Below are positions 45,506-57,150 of a DNA stretch of 64,000 bases, one piece after another. The first letter of the stretch is position 1. Each line of letters begins with the position of its first letter. Made by a program: the position numbers and the translations under genes. Location of the stretch: assembly GCA_934045905.1 (NCBI GenBank), contig OW203768.1, forward strand, positions 22,473,060 to 22,537,059, read 5' to 3'. The notes under the pieces are model-generated. The model ran no database searches and was not told the DNA's origin. It was given only the letters and a program-made list of their open reading frames with translations. Origin of the DNA: Leuctra nigra. Lineage: Eukaryota; Arthropoda; Insecta; Plecoptera; Leuctridae.

Positions 45506-45802
45506 ATCAAATGTTTCATTGACATTGTACAATCAGTTCGACATGGTTCGACCACATTGTCGTCTGAGATGCATGTTGTCGTGAAGCTGCATGAACTAGC
45601 TGGTTGGTTGACTCTGGCTCCGCTTCATTTGTCCAGGTAGTGTCGTGTAACAGTACTTCATGCACCACGCTGCTATCAGGTGTAACCTACATGTACTCGA
45701 CATTACTCAACACAATAGCCGCGTTGGTGACGAGCCGGAGCACCACAGTGGTTGTCATGACAATCGGCTCAAATGAATTTGAATAACGCTATAAGTCACA
45801 TT

Positions 45803-46014
45803 CGGGTGAAACTGAGATATGCGAAGTTTTATGTTGTTGAAACTTGTATCTATCATCCGTACAGATCGATATTTCAATTGCGTTTTTCAAGACTTTGTGA
45901 CAATATTTTCTATAAACCGAGGGTATATTTTGAAAGCTTATAAAAATTACTGCAAGATTACACCTAAAAATGGACTCATAAGGTTCTTTCCCTGTACCCT
46001 TCAAATGGAAATGT
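45803..46014. repeat. Dispersed repeat, copy B (uninterrupted)
   Basis: Homologous to 13127-13556 without its insertion. It shares TTGAAACTTGTATCTAT, CGATATTTCAATTGCG and TTCCCTGTACCCTTCAAAT. Confidence 0.8.
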
Positions 46015-46620
46015 TAGAAATAGAATCTTTGTGCATAGGTTGTGGCCAGTACTGTGTAAATTAGGGGTTACGTATAGACGAAAACACACACAAAACCATC
46101 AGGAAACGCCGAAATGCAAAGATTGACGGGAAATCTGAGATCAGAATAAGTTCAAGTATATATACTTCTTCGTACGATTGCCTATAATCATTGTAATAAT
46201 TGTTATCATTTTATAGTATTGAATATTAAATATCTTACGAATGGTTTCATGCTAATGATAGCACGTGGTTTTATGCTTGCATTGTAACTATCCCGCACGC
46301 GTATGATGTCAGACACGGGTGCAATGCACTGGGTGTTGTGTAAACATGTATTAGTGACGTCAGCACCTGCAGGTACTCAACAACCCCGACACTTTCACTT
46401 GTTTATCAGCAACACGCAGCGCATGCGCGAAGACAATAGCAACACAGCGGTATGCATAGTCTCGGGTCCCAGGTTCAAGTGTCCGGCAGGTCCAGTGGTG
46501 GGGTTCCACAGGGGGTTATTTTATCGCCCTTCTTGTTCCATTTTTATCATATCGATTCTTTATTTTTCAGAAACAAACGTGAGATTTGACAATTTTCTTC
46601 TGAATTTTTTATATCTCTTA

Positions 46621-46750
46621 GGGCCGGTCTTTCAATAGTCTGCTAAACCAGTAGTTAAGTTTTAAACGGTCATTCGAGGATTGTAATTGGTTGTTGCCAT
46701 TGCAATATAGTCATAATGGACTGTTTAAAAGTTAGCCAGGCATTGAAAAT
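46621..46750. mobile_element. X-box MITE, second copy
   Basis: Shares GGTCTTTCAATA, TCATTCGAGGATTGTAATTG, GTTGTTGCCATTGCAATA and TTAAAAGTTAGCCAGGCATTG with 9511-9636. The right end is diverged. Confidence 0.75.
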
Positions 46751-46864
46751 ACTAGTTACGTATTTTTTTGTATAATTAAAATTATTCTTTGGTTTTCATT
46801 TTAATTTCAATGTCGTTCATTATTTAATGATTTTCTATTGTTTCTATTTAATTCTGTATAGATA

Positions 46865-47043
46865 CTCAACATCCAGTAATTGTGCCTTCATCCAGTCATT
46901 TGTAATGGTGACATGAGCCATTGTGTATATAGGTAAGATGTAACTGTATTTGTATGACATCACTCAAATGCCAATTGATAGAGCTTGATTGCATCACTCC
47001 AAAAGCGAGACGATGGACATCCATCCTTCTACCTCCTGCACAA
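46865..47043. repeat. MITE/SINE family B copy, truncated left end
   Basis: TTCATCCAGTCATTTGTAAT, ATGAGCCATTGTGTATA and AATTGATAGAGCTTGATT match other copies. The right end carries TCCTTCTACCTCC. Confidence 0.65.
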
Positions 47044-47329
47044 GCGCAGTGCAGACGAGTGAAGGTACAAAGGTGATCCTGACAGCACCTTGGAATCTGC
47101 TGCATCATGAGATTGCTCTCAGCTGCTATTGTGCGCTTCCGGCAGAAAATAAATTACAACCTACTTCCTGGATCAAGATGCGCAAACATCGCGACGACTC
47201 AATCTTGATAACAAGAAGAAGGGGTTTTAACCATGCAGTGGAGCGCAAGATGGTTCAGGCAAACGCTCTTGCACTCCGGAGGAAAATCATGGCAACCTTG
47301 CAAGACTTGCCAAGATTATTCCTCAGACG

Positions 47330-47462
47330 AGAGGCAAATTCTGGGAAGGTTCTTTAGTCTAAGGTTCTTCTAATAGGTCACGACGCCTCCTTCCCATCCA
47401 TCCATCATCCTAATCATTCATTCTTCGCCATTAGCCTAGTTTCAGAACAGTGCGGTGTTACA
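47330..47462 (+). repeat. SINE family A copy
   Basis: CAGACGAGAGGCAAATTCTG, TAATAGGTCACGACGCCTCC and TTCGCCATTAGCCTAG in the plus direction. The next transposon starts exactly where it ends. Confidence 0.75.
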
Positions 47463-47835
47463 CGAGGGGTTAACAACTAATAGTTTTGGTCTACACCCGA
47501 TTTAGGATTTTCAAAGATTTCCAAGCTGAAGTTTTTGAAGATTTCTGAGATTCCGAAGATTTCGAAAGATTTCCCAGATTTCCAAAGATTTCAATGATTT
47601 ACGAAAATTTCTGCAGATTTCCTGGCATTTCCGGAAATTTCTAAAGATTTCCTGGGATTTTTGCAGATTTTTTAAGATTTTTGAGATATCTTGGGATTTT
47701 TGAAGATTTAAAAAAAGTTCTAAAGATATCAAAAGATTTCCAAAGATTTTCTAAGTTTTCGAGATTTCACAAGATTTTGAAAGATTATCGAAGATTTCCA
47801 TGCTAGTGTACACTAGAGAGCCTAGATTGTGTACA
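47463..47835. mobile_element. Relative of the CGAGGGGTTAACAACT element filled with AAGATTTCC repeats
   Basis: The left end is CGAGGGGTTAACAACT, as in 36726-37134, followed by a near-continuous array of AAAGATTTCC-type units. GTGTACACTAG and GTGTACACC lie near the right side. The right terminal repeat is not recognisable. Confidence 0.7.
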
Positions 47836-48975
47836 CCAGATTTCCGGAGTTTGATTTAGCATTCAATACTAAAATAACGAAAATACCTCCACTCAAAATA
47901 CAGATGAGTTAGCTAACTAAACTGTAATTACATAACTGAAGACGTGCCCCCTGTCTGCATGCAATATCGGCTACGTGCAAGAAGATATCTAGCAATTAAA
48001 TTACCATGGTTTAAAATATCGAACGTAATCACTGACATTTACACCAGCAGTAAGTTCTAACGCCGCAATTAAAACCCGAAGTCGTGACTCGAACATTTGA
48101 AAGTGACACAATGTTTCTATTTCTGCTTTTGGAACAGCTGAATATCTCTCAGGAACGAATCACTTCTAAGTAGCGAAGTGTTTGACGAGGTTTCCATGTC
48201 ATCTAAAGCCTCAGGATTCAGGAATAGCGACGTAACAACTGTCAACGACATGTATAATGCGAACTCCACCTGTGTCAATGTTTCCACTTGTCGAGTTCTG
48301 CTCACAGATATTAGATCAGTGGTGGAGAAGTAGAACTATGCACACATTGCTAGGGTTGTATTTGAAACTAATAGTAAATAAACAACCTGTCAATGTTGAT
48401 GTCTCCCTTTAAATAATAAGAAGTAATTATGTACTATAAATAGCAATGCTATTAATTGTGGATAACAGTAATTATAAATACTAGATCATTCAAATACTAG
48501 GCAGAAGTAGGTATACTGTGCGATTAATTGCATTATCACTAAATAATTATAGCGCGTTTCCAATTAAATTATTTATCACCTTTCATTCTAACATTTCTGG
48601 ATGTGATGTCGGTTCGTTAGATTTGTAAACCTCAACGGAATGATTTACATTTGAATTGAGTATCATTTGAAAGAAAGCTAAACCTCAATAGCCTGTTATA
48701 TTATCGACCAATGAGGCTATGCGGTGTTCTATAAGACTCACTCAGCTAGATCGTTCTGTTCGCAAAAAAACTCCTCCCAACCTGGAAGCGAGTAACGAAT
48801 GTATAAGTGGCCAAAAAGAAACACCTGTTTGAATGACAGCAATTTACAACGTAATGTTCGAGCAATTGTCCGGCGGAAACCGACAAGTACATTCATTCGG
48901 TGACTCAACAGAACACTGTGAGAGCAATCTGATTTCCATCCGCTGCATTAGTCAGTTGCCGCAGTGCAGGCATGT

Positions 48976-49803
48976 CACACCTGGGTGCCATGAGTGACAC
49001 GCAACACGCAGTGCGTAGGGCAGTTACTTACACACACACCTGGGTGCCATGACACGCAGTGCGTATATTGCAGTTACTTACACACACACCTGGGTGCCAT
49101 GACACTCAGTGCGTAGGGCAGTTACTTACACACACACCTGGGTGCCATGACACGCAGTGCGTAGAGCAGTTACTTACACACCTGGGTGCCATGACACTCA
49201 GTGCGTAGAGCAGTTACTTACACACCTGGGTGCCATGACACGCAGTGCGTAGAGCAGTTACTTACACACCTGGGTGCCATGACACTCAGTGCGTAGAGCA
49301 GTTACTTACACACCTGGGTGCCATGACACGCAGTGCGTAGGGCAGTTACTTACACACACACCTGGGTGCCATGACACGCAGTGCGTAGGGCAGTTACTTA
49401 CACACACACCTGGGTGCCATGACACGCAGTGCGTAGGGCAGTTACTTACACACACACCTGCGTGCCATGACACTCAGTGCGTAGAGCAGTTACTTACACA
49501 CCTGGGTGCCATGACACGCAGTGCGTAGGGCAGTTACTTACACACACACCAGGGTGCCATGACATTCAGTGCGTAGGGCAGTTACTTACACACACCTGGG
49601 TGCCATGACACTCAGTGCGTAGGGCAGTTACTTACACACACCTGGGTGCCATGACACTCAGTGCGTAGGGCAGTTACTTACACACACCTGGGTGCCATGA
49701 CACTCAGTGCGTAGGGCAGTTACTTATACACACACCTGGGTGCCATGACATTCAGTGCGTAGGGCAGTTACTTACACCGCTTACACACATGGGTGCCATG
49801 ACA
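48976..49803. repeat. Minisatellite, about 18 units of 42-52 bp
   Basis: Each unit reads CACACCTGGGTGCCATGACA, CGCAGTGCGTAGGGCAGTTA and CTTACACA, with length variation in the (CA)n part and a CGC/CTC switch. The 79-residue ORF inside is a translation of the array. On the minus strand every unit presents GTGTAAGTAAC. Confidence 0.93.
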
Positions 49804-49923
49804 CGACACGATGCCCTGCCGAAACATCTCGCCAGGATCTTGGCCGGGATAGTTCCAAGTCCTATGACACTTTCATTTGCAAAGGTTTGTTTACTTCTAG
49901 TGGAAATGAAGGAAGAATAAAAT

Positions 49924-50106
49924 ACACACTCTAAAAAAATCGTCTACAAAAAAGTGTTGATTCTTGCACGATTTAGGTACCTAGATGTGTTAAATTATCA
50001 ACACATTTTGGTTTAAATTAACACACTATATGTGTTGAACATACTATCACATACTTTTTGTGTCGTCAGAAATTACCACACTTTTGTAGAAGATTTTGTA
50101 TAGTGT
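49924..50106. mobile_element. MITE with ACACTCTAAAAAAATCGTC ends
   Basis: ACACTCTAAAAAAATCGTCT is inverted at the right as AGATTTTGTATAGTGT, with CTACAAAAAAGTG/CACTTTTGTAG completing the stem. Confidence 0.7.
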
Positions 50107-51289
50107 ATATTTTATTATTATCCTTTATTACACTAGAAGTAAATAAACCATTCCAAAATTACATTAATAATGTTGAAATATTTTATCTAATGTTTCTTTG
50201 AAACAAATTGGACCACATCAAACGCTTATTCCTAACAAAAAGGATCCTTTTGAAAACCAAGAAATAAATACATTTGTAATAGTTGATTGCTCAGTGAATT
50301 CAATTGTATCGATGTTGAACGTCTTTCTTCTGGAATGCATCTATTGTTGTTACGAATCATGCATTCAGCCCAGTTTCATATTCCCCACCAGCATAGCGTG
50401 AAAGAATTGATTTCCCAGCTGGTTATGAAACATAGAAAGCAGGGAGATGAATCTGCGAGGACCGTTACGTCACATATCACAATGCAACACGGCACAGCCT
50501 CTGTGTTTCTAACCGTTCCAAACAAGTTCCTCATCAGTCCCGATGCATGTGTACCTTCAAGATTAGGCATTGTTCAAATATCTACCGAGTGGTAAATTAT
50601 CCTCAGTGTTATTTTCCTCCAGCACGTGTCAGAGATGCAGTAATGTTCTACAACGGTATCTAGACCCTAAACTGAGATACGGTGAAGTAATGAAAATTAG
50701 TGCTGTAAATTTTCATGAGAGTTTTACATCAAACGGTGGTCGTGTATTCCTCCTTTCTGAGTCATCAGCTCGGCTCAAATGTATGCCAACGTAAAGTTTC
50801 TAGGCTTCCTATCTAAATTTGGAGAATGTAATTAGTATTGGAGCCCCACGTTTAGCTGTGTATAGCCAAGGTATAGCCCACACATATACATCATTTGTTG
50901 AGTAGGATGAAACAATTTGTTGGGTATGAACATGTAAGTCAAAGAGAGAAATTGAATAAAAATAGCAAAGATCACGTCATTCGCGCGGTTTTTATTACTA
51001 ATTAATCGTTAATTATTGCCCTAATTAGTCAGTTCTTCAGAAGTCGTGTTGAGGATTAATTAAGATACAACCTATACTAACAACAATATCGTGAGAATGC
51101 TATCAACACCAGTGATAGAAATCGTGTTCAAATTAAAAGTTTTTTTTTTTAAATGGCATGGCTGAATCTTTCATCTTCATCAAACTGAATCTTCATCAAC
51201 AAAACATTGCAAACCATCTCTGCAGAAAAAAAACATGTCAAGATCCTGTAAGATCTTGTTCTTAGCAAGATCGAAGTTGTTGACAAGTG

Positions 51290-51412
51290 ACTACGGATGA
51301 ATGATTATGATCGGGAGGTAATGATGAAGAATAATGAGGGCGGTGGGTAGGAGGCGGCCGTGGCATATAGATACGGAACCTTCCCAACATTTGCCTCTAG
51401 CTGGCTAATAAC
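51290..51412 (-). repeat. SINE family A copy
   Basis: CGGATGAATGATTATGATCG, AGGAGGCGGCCGTGGCATAT and TTCCCAACATTTGCCTC. Confidence 0.7.
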
Positions 51413-51932
51413 GCGTCTCTACCTACGGAGTGTATCAGACATCAGGCAGCGAGGTTGTATGGCGATCATTGAATATTGTTCCTACTCTTGTGACGCGACC
51501 TCCGCGTGGTAATCTTCGAGCATTAATAGTTGGGTAGAGAAAGCATTGACCTATCCTGCCACTGTGCGAGTTGAGGCAAACATATCGACACACCTGTCAC
51601 GTGACGTCCATAAGCGCTGCAGTGATTGAGGAGAGGAAATGTCACGTGACTTGTGTATAGCCAGCGCTAAAAATTACAATATCTCGTCAGTGTAACTTTT
51701 CAACTCAAATCAAATGTTGTGTTCAGTATTGATTATTATTAGACAATAGATATATAATGTTTCTAGAATGTTTCTAGAGCACAGTTATTTATGTTGATAA
51801 ATATTAATAAAAAACCCAGCCGTGATGTTTGCCTCAAGTTTTTCCCGTCGTGCTAACTCTACCCAACTATATATGCTCGAAGGTGGTAATACCTGCCAAG
51901 GTGATGTGAATGTAACAACGTGAACGCGGCGA

Positions 51933-52376
51933 GTGTGGGTGACACAAGATCTGATGACAGTCACGTGGTGCCGGGGCGCGAGGCTGATTGGTCGAGCACG
52001 TGCCAGACCTCGAGGTGGGTTGCCAAATGTGTCGAGCCACATTCACCATCGTCTGCCAAGTGCTCGGTTGCACCCAGCGCGTGTGGGTGACACAAGATCT
52101 GATGACAGTCACGTGGTGCCGGGGCGCGACGCTGATTGGTCGAGCACGTGCCAGACCTCGAGGTGGGTTGCCAAATGTGTCGAGCCACATTCACCATCGT
52201 CTGCCAAGTGCTCGGTTGCACCCAGCGCGTGTGGGTGACACAAGATCTGATGACAGTCACGTGGTGCCGGGCGCGACGCTGATTGGTCGAGCACGTGCCA
52301 GACCTCGAGGTGGGTTGCCAAATGTGTCGAGCCACATTCACCATCGTCTGCCAAGTGCTCGGTTGCACCCAGCGCG
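51933..52376. repeat. 148-bp tandem triplication with two E-boxes per unit
   Basis: Units start at 51933, 52081 and 52229 and are nearly identical (one G missing in unit 3). Each holds GTCACGTGGTGCC and GAGCACGTGCCAG. The long ORFs on both strands here (up to 187 residues) are translations of the repeat. The near-identity suggests a recent expansion or homogenisation. Confidence 0.95.
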
Positions 52377-52849
52377 TGTGTGTGGACATTACACGCGGAA
52401 GAGACCAATGATTACCTCCGACATCCACAAAGACATTCTTCTTCAACCGACAATATTGAACGAGACGGACAATGGTCAGAGAGTTGTTGGTCAGGAAGGA
52501 AGGAAGCCTCAGAGGAACTAGCAAGTTGCCTCAGGCGTGACGCTCTATCCTACATGCATTCCGATCCGGTGGTCCGGCGTTTGATCCCCCCCCCCCCCCC
52601 CCACCCCCTTGCTGATAAATCTTGCCATGATCTTGTCAAGATTTTATCGGAGAGTATAGGTACTTTGTAATTTTTGGAAATATCTTGTTATTCTTGGTAA
52701 GATCGTGCATCTTATTTGTCTAAAAATGAGAGTCAAACCGAGGCCTTCGGTCAAACCCTTCTAAAAAAACACTCAAGATCTTGTGAAGATTTATCAGAAG
52801 GGATTCCTTATATCATTTCGCAGTTTCCTCTAGTCCAGTAGGCAAATTA

Positions 52850-52920
52850 TGTGAAGGTTCCCTATTAACAGGTAACGACACCTCCTTCCTACCATTCATT
52901 CTTCACCGAACGACGCAATG
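52850..52920 (+). repeat. SINE family A fragment
   Basis: GGCAAATTATGTGAAGGTTC and CACCTCCTTCCTACCATTC. Confidence 0.6.
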
Positions 52921-53667
52921 AACGGTGCACCATAACAAAAAGCAAGTATAGTGCTAATTTCCACAAAGTATCTGTACCTACTGACAGACGTCACTTGTCC
53001 CTATCTTCAACAGTTGTTTACCTGTCAACGTCATCCTAATATTCATAGATACCACACAGGGGGCCACCTCATTCATATTTCACACTGTGATAATGTCAAG
53101 TGGTGACGTATCAAGTGTGTCACTGCGTCTAAAAAGCGCGATCAAACTGATAACGAGAGATTATCCAATGAGTCATTATCACCATCAGTCCATAACACTC
53201 AGCAAAACAACTCGAATCAATTTCTCCAGCGAAAGAAATTAGAAATTCCGCACGATTTAAATACTTCGCAAACGATGAAAGTTTGTCGGAGAAATCATTT
53301 GACTTTGTCCTGTCAAAAGCCAAGCGACTTGTTCTTCATATTGATGCATTCGGTTTGTCACGTTTTGTTCGTCACGTTGCGTGCAAAAAACAATAACAAA
53401 AACACTATTCTTGAATGAAACACAAAACAATAGAACATGACTAATGCTTAGGTAGGCTTCGTTTAATCATAATCTACTAATTGGATTCCGACAATGTAAA
53501 CGATTTAAAAGCTATCTATCGGTATTCTGAAGAAAAAGAGTAAAACATATCTTTTGACTGGATTTATAGACGCTCTACAGCTAGGTGATTTAGAGATGAT
53601 GCCGCATGAAAGCAGTATGAGGACCTTCCCATCATTTGTCTACAACTGAGGAAAAACAGTTAAAATC

Positions 53668-53891
53668 TTAATAAATACCAACTGCAATGTGATTTTTTTT
53701 TCTCGAGTGGGACTCGAACCCACTATTTTCCGATATCCAGTCAGATGCTCAGCTTATATTGGAACACAGCCGCTGCAATGTGAACTGCCTCGGTGGCTCA
53801 GCTGGTAGAGCATCTGACTGGATATCGGAAGGTCGTGGATTCGAGTCCCACTCGAGGAAAATCTTTTCACATTGCAGTTGGTATTTATTAA
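53668..53891. repeat. Foldback made of two tRNA-like heads in inverted orientation
   Basis: The outer arms TTAATAAATACCAACTGCAA and its complement enclose two tRNA-like segments facing each other. The left one is partial (minus strand) and the right one (53787-53858) is a full cloverleaf. Arm pairing covers roughly 85-90 bases on each side. Confidence 0.85.
53787..53858 (+). pseudogene. tRNA-like sequence (anticodon position GGA) within the foldback
   Basis: Seventy-two bases fold as a type I tRNA: acceptor GCCTCGG pairing with TCGAGGA (one mismatch, one wobble), D arm GCTC/GAGC with AGCTGGTA loop, anticodon arm TCTGA-CTGGATA-TCGGA, and T arm GTGGA-TTCGAGT-CCCAC. The universally conserved 53-61 pair is A-C. 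GGA would read serine codons, but the long variable arm of tRNA-Ser is absent. A SINE head or tRNA pseudogene is more likely than a working tRNA. Confidence 0.55.
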
Positions 53892-54479
53892 CATTCACCT
53901 AACTGAGGGAATCAGTAAAAACCATAAATTCAGTTAAAATCTCTTTGAAGAAGAAACAATAAAGAATCCAGAATCAGAGGCCATTGTACAGTTTTTTTTA
54001 AGCATTTTCCCCAATTAGTCTTGAGGAAAATAATATTTCTATTCATGTAAAAACGCACATCATTAGCTTTGATCTTTTGATACAATTTCAACTGAACCTT
54101 CGACTTCTACACGTGTATTTTTAACAAAAGAAGACGCTCACTGAAATAGAACAAGACCATTAGACGAAAATAATTACGCTCTAAGCCCCGATTAATGTGT
54201 GTGTTCTCTAACCGAGATGCGCTGCATTCTTGAGTCATTCCGACTGCATTCGATCGTGTTCGTATGCACCAGTTGCTGAGTGTAACGCATTCACTGAGCA
54301 ATCTAGGTGACTGCACACAGCTATTCGGAATCAATCACATTGCTTGTGGTGAGACTTGAGAGATATCGGGACCCTGGCAGAGGATTTCATACGCTTCATC
54401 GAGAACTGGCCCATGTCTTTTGGAAACCATCATCTCAACCATAACCCATCATCTGCATTAGCCTGGTGAAAAACCTTGC

Positions 54480-54715
54480 CAATCTTGTCAGATTTTTGCA
54501 AGATCTTGAAAATCTTGACAAAGTCATAGACTATAAATAAAAATCTATTGCAAGATTAGCAAGATCTTGCTAAAATACAAGATCTTGTCAGATTTTAATC
54601 TTGCTAAAATACAAGATCTTGACAGATTTTAATCTTGCTAATCTTGGCTAAACTTTGTCAACATTTTCAAGATCTTGGTAAAATGGACAAGGATTTTGGC
54701 AAGATCTCGCTAAAA
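54480..54715. repeat. AAGATCTTG-rich low-complexity region
   Basis: Many CAAGATCTTGNCAGATTTTAATC-type units in irregular tandem. Smaller patches of the same kind occur at 17590-17660, 51235-51280 and 52620-52800. Confidence 0.7.
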
Positions 54716-56279
54716 TTTTGTGGGCAAGGGATATCAATCTACGTTTAATCTTCGGAAGACAAATATTTGTCAGCCTGTCATGAACAATGTGGATATATTT
54801 TAGAGCCTTCGTGACTGTCACTCGACATATTATAGACATTTTAAAAGACAGTTTTCAGAAAGTAGAAAAACAACTTTCAAGGATGCCAAAAGCTGTCAAC
54901 ACAACTAATATTGATCAAAATGAACACTAGGTTGTTTACAAAGATAAGTAGACAAAAGTAAATAAAACAATTCCCGGATTTATATCTGGAAAAAATATTA
55001 TAATTACGCTTTTCAATGCTTACGTCACGATATAGATTGCCAAGGCCCAAGGGGGTGTTAGGTAGGGTCACATTCAAAAAAAGCCGGTCAAATCCCCATG
55101 TTGATATGGAAAACCGGTATAGGAAGTATTGAATGTGGCTGTTAAGTTGATAATCTTATTTTTTAGTCTATGTTGATGACATCATACTGTGTTTGAAGTA
55201 TACGTCTAAGGTAAAGAGAGGGAGGTCTCAGCAATAAAATATGATGTTATGAGTTACCTAGAAATGATCGGTCTACTTGCAATATTTAAATATATTCGTG
55301 TTCGAATGTCCCCAATAGCTCGGAAATTCAGTGGTATTTTGAAAGCGGTTTTAATCGGTGGCTCCGGGGAGCGGATGGATTCGAGCCCACGACCTGAATA
55401 TCTCAAGAAGATGAGTTATGTAAATGTGATGCAGGGACTATGCAGCAAAGTATACTAACTGTAGGTGAAGAGAATACGAAAACAACTCACAGAGTGTGAT
55501 ATCTCAATGACTATAGCTTACTGGATGTTGATTATACAAGTAGGTAATTGTGTGTTTATAGGTAAGGTATTTATTAGTAAGTTTCATTTCTTACAATCAG
55601 AACAAATATTTATGTAGGTAGCGTGAAGATTGGATCAAATGATTAAACTGCATTGCATACCTCTATGATTGCATACCTAATAGAAACTATGTAGGCTACA
55701 GTCAATTGACTGGTCAATTGCTCGTGGTCAATTGACTCCCATTTATATATTAATTGAGGTGCTCACTAATAATAGTTATTGACTTAGTAAAGAGTTCATT
55801 AGTAATGGTAAAAGGTAGGTGATCATAACTTTCTTCAGTTTACTGTAGGTGTTAGTGGAAAATTACGCGAAATTACAGTATTTTGTTCCGTAAATTGCGT
55901 GCATACTCGGCCAAAGTAAAAAAGGTTCTAGTACGAACCGGATTGGCTGCTGGTCAGGTTCCTTGACACTAAATTCTTGTTATCAGGAAATCAGCGCTCA
56001 TCTATATTATGACGAGTTAGCAGAGACTTCATCGGATGATATCATCAAATCTTGATCAGCCAATCCGTTTCTTTCGAATACCGTGTTTAGTTTGCCCAAG
56101 TTTACGTCCTCGGAAACAATACAATAACGAACCTTCCCCTAAAAGCTTCGTAAAGTGGTTTTGTAAGAGAGGTTATTTTTGATAACTACTCATTTTAACT
56201 TTTGAATTTCTTTTCTGTTTTTACAGATGAGATGAGATGAGTCGACGGCTTGACCACGCACATCGGAGGATCTGAGTGC

Positions 56280-56345
56280 AGAATCCAAAAGGTCGCTGGC
56301 GTGAATCGAACCCAGGACTTGCAATCGCCACCTCCCTCTTTACCT
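56280..56345 (-). repeat. tRNA-like SINE head fragment
   Basis: On the minus strand GGGTTCGATTCACGCCAGC (B box) follows GCTGGCATTGTGCTAGGTAA. The A box is degraded. Confidence 0.45.
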
Positions 56346-56559
56346 AGCACAATGCCAGCACGCTGTCTGTGTACTAATCCATTGTGAAAGTGTAACCGAC
56401 TAAACCTATCCCATGATTAGATTAGAACCTGATTCACCAACCCAACTACAGTTACCAAATTCAAACTTATTGTCATAATAATTATCTGAGATTGCAATTT
56501 ATTACGTGCTTTCATTGATTACAACCAAGTGACGTGGCTTGGGAAACGACTCATAAGAA

Positions 56560-56775
56560 TGATGCGTGATGAAGAAGAAGTAAGGAAGGATTTTTGGAAG
56601 GAGTGGTCCTTCTCGAGAACCAATCCCAGTATCCATGAAGGATTGTGTCTAATCAACCTCAACAGAGTCTGACCGAGTATTTTAGCATAAAGAAAGGTTC
56701 CCTATAATAACAGGCCACGACAACATCCTTCCCCATTCTTCCTCATCATCCACAGTCTATGCAGAAGAGTGAAGC
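56560..56775. repeat. SINE family A fragments in two orientations
   Basis: A minus-strand piece (GATGAAGAAGAAGTAAGGAAGG) is followed by a plus-strand piece (TAATAACAGGCCACGACAAC, CTCATCATCCACAG). Confidence 0.55.
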
Positions 56776-57059
56776 CGTGAACGATGCATGACAAAGGCCT
56801 GGCAATGAATGCAGTGATGATCAACAGATTGTATTATCAAGTAATAAACGCCTCCGCCGAGTGTATCGCCAACACAGAACACCCAAGGGGCGGTGGTCGG
56901 TGCAGTGTTGCTTTGTGTGCGTCACCTCTAGCGCAGAACCCTTGCCAGTATACCTGCTCGGTTGGCCCACTCGACCCTTGTGCACCTGACACACTTACGT
57001 TCATCGTTTCACACACAAATATTATCTTATGTTACTTCAACTTGGCTAGAGAATTTAAT

Positions 57060-57150
57060 GGCGGCGGATGATGATTGGGAGATTACGGGAGTTGATGATG
57101 ATGGTCGTGGCTGGGGACCTTCCCAGCATTTGTCTATCGAGGGAAAACAC
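57060..57150 (-). repeat. SINE family A fragment
   Basis: GGCGGCGGATGATGATTGGG ... GACCTTCCCAGCATTTGTCTATC; it lies inside a spurious 173-residue plus-strand ORF. Confidence 0.65.

Noticed and set aside
46989..47357. 122-residue plus-strand ORF
   Set aside because: It starts in a family-B repeat and ends in a SINE; the middle has no recognisable protein feature.
49289..49528. 79-residue periodic ORF, and a CRISPR-like look of the array
   Set aside because: The units are contiguous minisatellite copies without unique spacers, in a eukaryotic intron.
51961..52524. 187- and 177-residue ORFs on opposite strands
   Set aside because: They are translations of the 148-bp triplication; the periodic protein sequence follows the DNA repeat on both strands.
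53787..53858. A functional tRNA-Ser(GGA)
   Set aside because: It lacks the long variable arm, has an A-C at the conserved 53-61 pair, and lies in a foldback repeat.
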